Shown here: positions 16,143 through 22,518 of the stretch, one piece after another
Numbering within the stretch: position 1 is the first letter of the stretch
Layout of the letters: the number at the start of each line of letters is the position of its first letter
Source of the DNA: Lentzea waywayandensis
GTDB lineage: Bacteria; Actinomycetota; Actinomycetes; Mycobacteriales; Pseudonocardiaceae
Assembly (NCBI RefSeq): GCF_900115955.1
Contig: NZ_FOYL01000001.1
Location: 248,001 to 312,000 of the forward strand
Direction of reading: 5' to 3'
Length of the DNA stretch: 64,000 bases
Made by a program: the position numbers and the translations under genes
Notes under the pieces: model-generated
What the model saw: only the letters and a program-made list of their open reading frames with translations
The model's database searches: none
Told to the model about the DNA's origin: nothing

Positions 16143-16883
16143 ATGTGGAACGACATGCGGCTCGCGTTGCGGATCGCTTACCAGGCGGCGGAAGTGGCGG
16201 AACGGGCGTACACCGCGGGCGACCTCGACGTACGGCTCAAGGAGGACGGCAGCGAGGTCACCTCGACTGATCTGGAGGTCGAGGACCTGGTGCGCCGGCT
16301 GTTGGCGGAAGCGGTGCCCGACGACGGTGTCGTGGGCGAGGAGCGTCCTGAGCGCGAAGGAACTTCCGGGCGGCGGTGGCTGGTCGACCCGATCAGCGGC
16401 ACCGCCGACTTCGTGGCCGGACGGCCGACGTACTCGGTGGACCTGGCGTTGGAAGGCTCCCTGGCGGTGTCCGCGATGCCGTCGCTGGGCATCACGATGG
16501 CGGCGGGGCGTGGCATCGGCTGCCGAGTCTTTCGGGGCAAGCACGAGGAAACCGCCCGTGTGTCCTCACGCGACACTGTCGATGGCGCGCGGGTGTGCCT
16601 GCACGGCAAGAGGAAACCGACGCTGGAGCAGTGTGTCGTCGTGGACGGCTCCACGTCCGTGCTGGACCTGATCACCGGCCGGGTGGACGCGGTGATCGCG
16701 GCAGATGCCGGCCTGGACGAGTTCGACCTGGCGTGCCTGCCGGTGCTCGTGGAGGAGGCGGGCGGACGGGTGACGGTGATCGAGGAGGACGTCGTGCTGG
16801 TCACCAACGGTGTCCTGCACGACGCCTTCCTCGCCCTGCTGGTCGCGCGTCCTGGTGTCGAACCAGGCACCCCAGGCTTATGA
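16143..16883 (+). CDS. Inositol-monophosphatase-family protein with altered metal site
   Basis: A 246-residue protein of the FIG/IMPase superfamily. It keeps the N-terminal EVTSTDLEVEDLV block, GEE at 65-67 and a C-terminal EFDLACLPVLVEEAGG block. However, the metal-binding motif DPIDGT reads DPISGT at 82-87, so the second catalytic Asp is Ser. Loss of this residue should weaken or abolish the usual three-metal phosphatase chemistry, so it may be a regulatory or repurposed member. The last 13 codons (VARPGVEPGTPGL) are the antisense of a tRNA-like T arm and anticodon arm, so the C-terminus may have been acquired by read-in. The start ATG at 16143 has a weak ribosome site; ATG 16155 is an alternative. 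Confidence 0.82.
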   Translation: MWNDMRLALRIAYQAAEVAERAYTAGDLDVRLKEDGSEVTSTDLEVEDLVRRLLAEAVPDDGVVGEERPEREGTSGRRWLVDPISGTADFVAGRPTYSVDLALEGSLAVSAMPSLGITMAAGRGIGCRVFRGKHEETARVSSRDTVDGARVCLHGKRKPTLEQCVVVDGSTSVLDLITGRVDAVIAADAGLDEFDLACLPVLVEEAGGRVTVIEEDVVLVTNGVLHDAFLALLVARPGVEPGTPGL

Positions 16884-16911
16884 GGCCTGGGTGATCGCCG
16901 GATCCCGCGCG
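16843..16911 (-). tRNA. tRNA-Met-like gene (anticodon CAT) with shortened D arm
   Basis: On the minus strand a clear T arm (CCTGG, loop TTCGACA, CCAGG) and an anticodon arm (CAGGC, loop CTCATAA, GCCTG) give anticodon CAT. The acceptor pairs 6 of 7 positions (CGCGCGG with ACGCGCG) and is followed by A and an encoded CCA. Only 15 nt lie between acceptor and anticodon stem, so there is no normal D loop with GG. It starts 1-2 nt after the encoded CCA of the tRNA-His-like gene. It overlaps the 3' end of the inositol-monophosphatase-like gene on the other strand by 41 bases. It could be a degenerate Met/Ile2 tRNA or a tRNA-like relic. Confidence 0.5.
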
Positions 16912-16915
16912 CTGG

Positions 16916-16989
16916 AGTGACCGACCGGACTCGCACCGGCTTCGACCAGGACCACAACCTGGTGCCTCGACTGCTTCGGCTTCGGTCAC
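16916..16989 (-). tRNA. tRNA-His-like gene (anticodon GTG), divergent
   Basis: A 74-nt cloverleaf on the minus strand with a perfect 7-bp acceptor (GTGACCG/CGGTCAC), an anticodon stem ACCAGG/CCTGGT around loop TTGTGGT (anticodon GTG) and a T arm GCCGG-TGCGAGT-CCGGT. The CCA end is encoded at 16913-16915. Two points are odd for tRNA-His: the discriminator is U instead of C73, and the D loop lacks the usual GG pair. It lies 2 nt after the tRNA-Gln body and abuts the tRNA-Met-like gene. I infer a divergent isoacceptor rather than the housekeeping tRNA-His. Confidence 0.65.
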
Positions 16990-16991
16990 GG

Positions 16992-17064
16992 CTGCCCGTC
17001 GAGGACTCGAACCTCGATCTCCGCGTTCAGAGCGCGGTGTCCGTGCCAATTGGACCAACGGGCA
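16992..17064 (-). tRNA. tRNA-Gln (anticodon CTG)
   Basis: A canonical 73-nt cloverleaf on the minus strand. The acceptor is TGCCCGT/ACGGGCA, the D stem GTCC/GGAC with loop AATTGGCAC containing GG, the anticodon stem CCGCG/CGCGG around CTCTGAA (anticodon CTG), and the T arm CGAGG-TTCGAGT-CCTCG. The first base pair U1-A72 and discriminator G73 are tRNA-Gln identity elements. It is the first gene of a Gln-His-Met-like array and begins 2 nt after the T-run of an intrinsic terminator that lies upstream of it on the same strand. Confidence 0.9.
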
Positions 17065-17066
17065 TC

Positions 17067-17103
17067 AAAAAAGCCGCCTCGTCGCGACGGCGACGGGACG
17101 GCT
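17067..17103 (-). terminator. Intrinsic terminator between a leader ORF and the tRNA array
   Basis: On the minus strand AGCCG (17103-17099) pairs with CGGCT (17076-17072), then after one mismatch 7 more pairs continue (CCCGTCG with CGACGAG, including one G-T) around a 6-nt loop. A run of six T (17072-17067) follows directly. This is a textbook Rho-independent terminator, unusual in being placed just 2 nt upstream of tRNA-Gln and about 23 nt downstream of a short ORF. An alternative hairpin (17139-17101) shares the AGC at the base of its 5' arm. Confidence 0.8.
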
Positions 17104-17125
17104 CCCCGGAGACATGAGGGTCAGC

Positions 17126-17173
17126 TCATGCCGAGGAGCACCAGTCGTGCTGATGGTTCAGGTGTTGCTGCAT
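17126..17173 (-). CDS. 15-residue leader peptide candidate rich in Gln and His codons
   Basis: A short ORF on the minus strand encodes MQQHLNHQHDWCSSA and stops at 17128-17126. AGGAG at 17187-17183 is well placed for ATG 17173 (GTG 17176 is also possible). Three of the 15 codons are Gln (CAG, CAA, CAG) and three are His (CAC, CAT, CAC), matching the first two tRNAs encoded downstream, Gln and His. The last codons (TGC TCC TCG G) can pair with CCGGGGAGC just ahead of the terminator, with a nested CATGAG/CTCATG stem between them. This is the layout of a ribosome-mediated attenuator. Expression is not shown by the sequence. Confidence 0.5.
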   Translation of the reverse strand: MQQHLNHQHDWCSSA

Positions 17174-17232
17174 CACGGCTGGCTCCTTCCTCCGGTCTGT
17201 TGGGATCCACTCTGACGGATGGCGTGGCGGGC

Positions 17233-17323
17233 TTGCAACGCAATATTCCGGGCTGCAAAAGTTTGCAGATCATGGCCAACATGTTTAGTAATCCTCAAGC
17301 CGACTTGCGGAAAACTTTTGCAA
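17233..17323 (+). promoter_or_regulatory. Promoter and LacI/MalR-type operators of the alpha-glucosidase gene
   Basis: Three TTGC...GCAA-type sites lie here: TTGC-AAC-GCAA at 17233-17243, a perfect CTGCAAA-AG-TTTGCAG at 17253-17268, and TTGCGGAAAACTTTTGCAA at 17305-17323. They resemble operators bound by LacI-family regulators of alpha-glucoside genes in Streptomyces. A possible promoter pairs TTGCAG (17263-17268) with TAGTAA (17286-17291) over 17 bases, so the central operator would cover the -35 and the last one the early transcript. The region is more AT-rich than the coding DNA. Confidence 0.6.
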
Positions 17324-17367
17324 CGTCTTTCCTGGACCGCTGACACACCCCATCGGAAGGCATGGAC

Positions 17368-18909
17368 ATGTCCCAGGACTGGTGGCGCCACGCCGTCATC
17401 TACCAGGTCTACGTGCGCAGCTTCGCCGACTCGGACGGCGACGGCGTCGGTGACCTGCCCGGCATCCGCTCACGCCTGCCCTACCTGCGCGACCTGGGCG
17501 TCGACGCGGTCTGGATCACGCCGTTCTACGCGTCGCCGATGGCCGACGGCGGCTACGACGTGGCGGACTACCGCGCGGTCGACCCGCAGTTCGGTGGACT
17601 CGACGACGTGCGCGCGTTGGTGGACGACGCACACACGCTCGGTATCCGGGTGATCGTCGACATCGTGCCGAACCACAGTTCCGACCAGCACGCGTGGTTC
17701 CAGGAGGCGCTGGCCGGACGTGGCCGCGAGCGCTACATGTTCCGCGAGGGCGTCGGGGACCAGCCGCCGAACGACTGGGAGTCCGTCTTCGGCGGGCCGG
17801 CGTGGACGCGGGTGGCCGACGGGTCCTGGTACCTGCACCTGTTCGCGCCGGAGCAGCCGGACCTGAACTGGGAGCTGCCCGAGGTGCGTGCGGAGTTCCG
17901 CGACGTGCTGCGGTTCTGGCTGGACCTGGGCGTCGACGGGTTCCGGGTGGACGTGGCGCACGGGATGATCAAGGCACCGGGGCTGCCCGACATCGGTCAC
18001 GCCGACCAGCTCAAGCTGCTGGGCACGGAGCCGTTGCCGTTCTTCGACCAGGACGGTGTGCACGAGATCCACCGTGAGTGGCGTGAGGTAGTCGACTCGT
18101 ACGAGGGCGAGCGTGTGCTCGTGGCGGAGGCGTGGACGCCTTCTGCCGAGCGGACGGCGATGTACCTGCGTGCCGACGAGATGCACCAGGCGTTCAACTT
18201 CCACTACCTGACCGCGGAATGGACGTCCGAGGCGTTGCGGTCGGTCATCGACTCGTCGCTGGCCGCTGTCGAACCTGTTGGGGCGCCTACTACGTGGGTG
18301 CTGTCGAACCACGACGTGCAACGGCACGTGACGCGGTACGGCGGCGGCGAGACCGGTGTGCGGCGTGCGCGCGCCGCGTTGGCGTTGATGCTGGCGTTGC
18401 CGGGATCGGTTTACCTCTACCAGGGCGAGGAACTGGGCCTTCCCGAGGTGCTGGACCTGCCGGACGAGGTGCTTCAGGACCCGATGTGGGAGCGGTCCGG
18501 CCACACCGAACGCGGTCGTGACGGGTGTCGCGTGCCGTTGCCGTGGGCGTCCTCCGGGCCGTCGCTCGGGTTCGGCACCGGCGGGTCGTGGCTGCCGCAG
18601 CCCGCGGAGTGGGCGAAGCTGTCGGTGGAGGCGCAGGCGGGCGACCAGGACTCGATGTTGTCCTTCTACCGCACCGCTTTGCGCGTGCGTCGTGAGAACC
18701 CGGCACTGGGCGCCGGCCTCACCTGGGTCGACGGTCCGGCCGGCGTGCTTCAGTTCGAACGCGACGGGGTCGCCTGCGCGGTGAACCTGTCCGGAGCGGT
18801 CGTGGAACTGCCGGATCCCGGCTCGGTGCTGCTTGCTTCGTCGTACTACGGAGTGCGCGACGGGCTGCTGCTCCTGCCACCCGACACCGCGGTGTGGTGG
18901 AAGCTCTGA
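17368..18909 (+). CDS. GH13 alpha-glucosidase
   Basis: A 513-residue cytoplasmic glycoside hydrolase. Family 13 regions are all visible: DIVPNHSS at 98-105, the nucleophile in GFRVDVAHG (Asp195), the acid/base in LVAEAW (Glu254), and the transition-state stabiliser in LSNHDVQRH (Asp316). It lacks a signal peptide and most resembles alpha-1,4-glucosidases or oligo-1,6-glucosidases that split imported malto- or isomalto-oligosaccharides. I place the start at ATG 17368 because GGAAGG at 17355-17360 has proper spacing to it; an ATG at 17362 is too close. Three LacI/MalR-type operator sites upstream suggest repression relieved by alpha-glucosides. No transporter genes are adjacent. Confidence 0.93.
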   Translation: MSQDWWRHAVIYQVYVRSFADSDGDGVGDLPGIRSRLPYLRDLGVDAVWITPFYASPMADGGYDVADYRAVDPQFGGLDDVRALVDDAHTLGIRVIVDIVPNHSSDQHAWFQEALAGRGRERYMFREGVGDQPPNDWESVFGGPAWTRVADGSWYLHLFAPEQPDLNWELPEVRAEFRDVLRFWLDLGVDGFRVDVAHGMIKAPGLPDIGHADQLKLLGTEPLPFFDQDGVHEIHREWREVVDSYEGERVLVAEAWTPSAERTAMYLRADEMHQAFNFHYLTAEWTSEALRSVIDSSLAAVEPVGAPTTWVLSNHDVQRHVTRYGGGETGVRRARAALALMLALPGSVYLYQGEELGLPEVLDLPDEVLQDPMWERSGHTERGRDGCRVPLPWASSGPSLGFGTGGSWLPQPAEWAKLSVEAQAGDQDSMLSFYRTALRVRRENPALGAGLTWVDGPAGVLQFERDGVACAVNLSGAVVELPDPGSVLLASSYYGVRDGLLLLPPDTAVWWKL

Positions 18910-18936
18910 CCAGCGATTTCATCTGATCAACAAAAA

Positions 18937-18959
18937 CTGTCAGACCCCCTGAGTACGGT
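18937..18959 (+). promoter_or_regulatory. DNA-damage (PafBC / RecA-NDp type) promoter of the first WGR gene
   Basis: CTGTCAG-AC, 8 bases, TACGGT. This matches the LexA-independent actinobacterial damage promoter (tTGTCRGtg-N8-TAnnnT) except for the first t and the tg, which read c and ac. Transcription would start near 18966, about 35 bases before the GTG. The motif arm AGACCCCCTGA also forms an 11-bp perfect inverted repeat with TCAGGGGGTCT at 18986-18996, which includes the ribosome site. The same promoter block, almost base for base, precedes the third paralogue. Confidence 0.7.
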
Positions 18960-19000
18960 CCGTGGACATCAGCTCCAGGTCGGATTCAGGGGGTCTTGTG

Positions 19001-22000
19001 GTGCGCAGGTGGGAGCTCGTCTCCGGCGGCTCGGCGAAGTTCTGGGAGGTCGGCCAGGCCGGTGCCGTGGTGACCGTCCGGTTCGGACGGCTGGGCACCG
19101 CCGGGCAGTCCCAGACCAAGGAGCTGACCTCGAAGGCGGCCGCGACGGCGCACGTCGCGAAGCTGGTGGCGGAGAAGGAGAAGAAGGGCTACCGGGCCGT
19201 CACCGACACTGCTCCTGCTGCTCCCGCGCCGGTCGTGGAGGCGCCTCCTCGCGACGAGGAGACGTGGGTGATGCCCGCGGAGTGGCTGGCGCAGGCGATG
19301 CGCAGACGCGACGCCAGACCGTTGCCGCGGTTCACCATCGACTCCGCGATGGCGCAGCGGTTCCGCGACCACGTGGCCGCGCACGCCGAGAAGATCGACG
19401 AGGCGCTGACGGCACCGGAGCACGAGCAGGATCTGGTGCGGGCGTTGCGGAATCACCACGAGGGCCGGCCTGATCCGCTGGGCGTCGCGGTGCTCCTGAC
19501 TCTGATCAAGTACGAGTACGGCATCTCTCCGGTGCACTGGTGGATCGAGGACTACGGGCTGCCGTTCGCCGCCGTGGCGGCCGTGCACATGGCGACCGTG
19601 ATCGACGGCTACGGCACGTTGAAGACGCACCTGCCGCACCACAGCACGAACCGCGACGCGGACGCCCTTGCGCTGATCGACGTCCGCACCGCGCTGGCGG
19701 CGGCGGACGACGCGACCTACGCCGCGACAGTGGCAGAGCTGGAGAAGGCCGGCACCACGTGGTTCGGTGTGGCCGCGCGCGCCTTCCTGGCGCCGACGCG
19801 GCAGGACTGGTTCGAGGAGGCGAACGAGTCAGGGGCTCCTACCTGGATGATCCACTGCTCGGCGACCACAGTCGAGCAGTTCGGCGCCCTGAAGCACGGG
19901 CATCTGATCTGGGCGCCGATGAGCGTGTTCACCGCGTTGCACGTCCTGGGCCCGGGCATAGCGCCGGTGCTCGACGCCGAACTGCGGGCGAAGGTCGAGT
20001 GGGGTGCGGAGTGCCGCAAGCTCGCGCTCGAGGTGCTGTCGGTGCTGCCGACCGACGAGACGTTCCTGATGCTGCTCAACCGCTTGCACGAGCGGTACGT
20101 GCGACCCGCGCTGCTGTCCGCGATGGCGGCGTTCCCGGCTCGGGCGCTGCGGCTGATGGCGCCCCGCGCGATCACCGACGTGGACGTCCGCAACCTCTTG
20201 CGTACCCACCTGCTGACGCATCCCGAGCTGGAACTGCCGTCCGGCATCGCCGATCTCCTGCCCGAGCCCACGCCTGAGGCACCGGCGGACGCGCTGCCGC
20301 GAGTGCTGGCCGAACCGCCGTGGAAGCACCGCCGCCCGCAACCGAAACCCTTGGTGCTGAAGGATCTCCCGGTCCCCGCCGCCCACCTCACATGGCTGCC
20401 GGGTGAGCGTGAGGAGTGGGAGGAGCTCACCGGCTGGTGGACGGGGCGCGGCGAGCGCTGGGAGGCGTTGGCCGCGGCGATCCGCGCCGGCCAGGGCCGT
20501 CACCACCACGATCACCGGCTGTTCGAGAGCGGCCCGGAGAAGCTCGCCCTCCCGCTGCTCGCTGACTGGACGCCCGCCGACACCTGGGGCAGCGAGGGCT
20601 GGGGCAGGCGCATCACGGCCCGGTTCGGCATGGACGCCCTGCCCGCGATGCTGCGCCTGGCGGCGAGCAACCCGCACGTGTCCGGCGTCGTGCTGCTCCC
20701 CTACGCCACCACCGAGGTCGCCGGGCTGATGGCGGACTGGTTGGTGCGCCTCAAGACCGCCCGCGCGTTCGCCCTGTCCTGGCTGTCCCGCCACCGCGAG
20801 GCCGCCGCCCGCCTCCTGCTGCCGGCCGCGCTCGGCGCGCCGGGTCCGGCACGGCGCAACGCCGAGTTCGCCCTGCGCCACCTCCACCTCGAAACCGGTG
20901 TGGACGTCATCGCCCTCGCCACCTCGTACAGCGCCGAGGCGGGCGCGGCGATCCGCACGCTGATCGAGATCGACCCGCTCGACGTCCTTCCCGCGAAGCT
21001 GCCGGTGATCGGCGAGTGGGTCGATCACCGGCTGCTGCCCCAGGTGCTGCTGGCCGACGGGGCCGGCGCGTTGTCCGCCGAAGCCGCGAAGAGCCTCCTG
21101 ATGACGGCCGCACTGTCCAAACAGGACGCCGTCTATCCCGGCCTGCCGCTCGCTGTCGAGGTGTGTGACCGCGCGTCGCTGGCGGAGTTCGCCTGGGCGG
21201 TGTTCGGCCGCTGGCAGGACGTGAGCGCCCCGGCCAAGGACGGCTGGGTGCTGGCCGCGCTCGGCTGGTTCGGCGACGACGAGACGGTGCGCCGCCTGGC
21301 ACCGCTGATCCGTTCCTGGCCGGGCGAGAGCCAGCACGCCCGCGCCGTGGCGGGCCTCGACGTGCTCGCCCAGATCGGCAGCGAGGTGGCGCTGACCCAC
21401 CTGAACAGCATCGCGGAGAGGGTGAAGTTCAAGGGCCTCAAGGCGAAGGCCCAGGAGAAGGTGTCCGACATCGCCGCCGCGCTGGGCCTGAGCCGCGACC
21501 AGCTGTCCGACCGTCTCGTGCCCAGGCTGGGCCTGGATGACGCGGCGACGCTGGTGATCGACTACGGCCCGCGCCAGTTCACCGTGGGTTTCGACGAGCA
21601 GCTCAAGCCCTACGTCCTGGACGCGGAGGGCAAGCGCCGCAAGGACCTTCCCAAGCCCGGCGCGCGCGACGACCAGGAGCTCGCACTGGCGGAGCACAAG
21701 CGTTTCGCGACGTTGAAGAAGGACGTCCGCACCATCGCGTCCGACCAGATCCACCGCCTGGAACGCTCGATGGTCGACCAGCGCACCTGGACCACCGAGG
21801 AGTTCCACACGGTCCTCGCCGGCCATCCGCTGCTGTGGCACCTGGTCCGCCGACTGGTGTGGATCACCGACAGCGGCCTGACGTTCCGGCTGGCCGAGGA
21901 CCGCACCCTGGCGGACTCCTCCGACGACGAGGTGACCCTGCCCGCGGAGGCCGTCGTGCGGGTGGCCCACCCGGTCGACCTGGCCGGCACTCTGCCGGCC

Positions 22001-22429
22001 TGGGGCGAGGTGTTCGCGGACTACGAGATCCTGCAACCGTTCCCGCAGCTCGGCCGTCCCGTCCACGCGTTCACGCCGGGCGACACGGTCGCCCAGTTGC
22101 ACAAGTACCTGGGCAAGGACGTGCCGGTGGGCAAGTTCCTCGGCCTCACCAAACGGGGCTGGGTGCGCGCCGAGCCCCAGGACAACGGCCACGAGCCGTG
22201 GCTGCTCCGCCCGCTGCCGTCCGGCGGCGCGCTGGTGGCGAATCTGGATCCCGGCATCTCGGTGGGCGCGATCGACCTGTTCCCCGAGATGAGGGTCGCC
22301 GAACTCTGGTTCTCCACCAGCGGAGAGGGCGACTGGGTCGCACCCCGCGACGGTGGCCCGTCCACTTTCGACGTGGACGCGGTCACCGCCTCCGAGCTCC
22401 TCTCGGAACTGGAATCACTGCACGCGTGA
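19001..22429 (+). CDS. WGR domain / DUF4132 (MolR/YehI-like) protein, paralogue 1
   Basis: A 1142-residue protein. Residues 1-70 are a WGR domain (VRRWELVSGGSAKFWEV; VTVRFGRLGTAGQSQTKEL), the module that binds DNA ends or nicks in PARP-type proteins; the eponymous Trp is Phe here. After a short Ala/Pro linker, about 750 residues of helical, HEAT-like repeats follow, then DUF4132 at about 840-1020 (LDDAATLVIDYGPRQF; RRKDLPKP). E. coli YehI/MolR has the same WGR plus DUF4132 order. I use GTG 19001, with AGGGGG upstream, because both paralogues start at the same VRRWEL. A damage-type promoter precedes it. It has the shortest linker of the three and lies 89 bases before paralogue 2. Confidence 0.9.
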   Translation: MRRWELVSGGSAKFWEVGQAGAVVTVRFGRLGTAGQSQTKELTSKAAATAHVAKLVAEKEKKGYRAVTDTAPAAPAPVVEAPPRDEETWVMPAEWLAQAMRRRDARPLPRFTIDSAMAQRFRDHVAAHAEKIDEALTAPEHEQDLVRALRNHHEGRPDPLGVAVLLTLIKYEYGISPVHWWIEDYGLPFAAVAAVHMATVIDGYGTLKTHLPHHSTNRDADALALIDVRTALAAADDATYAATVAELEKAGTTWFGVAARAFLAPTRQDWFEEANESGAPTWMIHCSATTVEQFGALKHGHLIWAPMSVFTALHVLGPGIAPVLDAELRAKVEWGAECRKLALEVLSVLPTDETFLMLLNRLHERYVRPALLSAMAAFPARALRLMAPRAITDVDVRNLLRTHLLTHPELELPSGIADLLPEPTPEAPADALPRVLAEPPWKHRRPQPKPLVLKDLPVPAAHLTWLPGEREEWEELTGWWTGRGERWEALAAAIRAGQGRHHHDHRLFESGPEKLALPLLADWTPADTWGSEGWGRRITARFGMDALPAMLRLAASNPHVSGVVLLPYATTEVAGLMADWLVRLKTARAFALSWLSRHREAAARLLLPAALGAPGPARRNAEFALRHLHLETGVDVIALATSYSAEAGAAIRTLIEIDPLDVLPAKLPVIGEWVDHRLLPQVLLADGAGALSAEAAKSLLMTAALSKQDAVYPGLPLAVEVCDRASLAEFAWAVFGRWQDVSAPAKDGWVLAALGWFGDDETVRRLAPLIRSWPGESQHARAVAGLDVLAQIGSEVALTHLNSIAERVKFKGLKAKAQEKVSDIAAALGLSRDQLSDRLVPRLGLDDAATLVIDYGPRQFTVGFDEQLKPYVLDAEGKRRKDLPKPGARDDQELALAEHKRFATLKKDVRTIASDQIHRLERSMVDQRTWTTEEFHTVLAGHPLLWHLVRRLVWITDSGLTFRLAEDRTLADSSDDEVTLPAEAVVRVAHPVDLAGTLPAWGEVFADYEILQPFPQLGRPVHAFTPGDTVAQLHKYLGKDVPVGKFLGLTKRGWVRAEPQDNGHEPWLLRPLPSGGALVANLDPGISVGAIDLFPEMRVAELWFSTSGEGDWVAPRDGGPSTFDVDAVTASELLSELESLHA

Positions 22430-22455
22430 ACGCGGGAACGGTTGGTCGTCGATCA

Positions 22456-22478
22456 ACGTCAGACCGGCTCGGCACGGT
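22456..22478 (+). promoter_or_regulatory. Decayed copy of the damage-type promoter before paralogue 2
   Basis: The sequence ACGTCAG-AC, 8 bases, CACGGT aligns with the promoter of paralogue 1. Two key T residues are C here (TGTCAG to CGTCAG, TACGGT to CACGGT), while GTCAGAC and ACGGTC are kept at the same spacing. It probably came with the gene duplication and is now weak or dead, so paralogue 2 may depend on read-through from paralogue 1. Confidence 0.45.
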
Positions 22479-22518
22479 CACCGGCAACACACTTCGGATC
22501 GGAAGCAGGGAGCAGTCA

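Noticed and set aside
16843-17064. tRNA array as an integration site of a mobile island
   Set aside because: No integrase, excisionase or direct repeat of a tRNA 3' end was seen on either side, so an att site cannot be supported.
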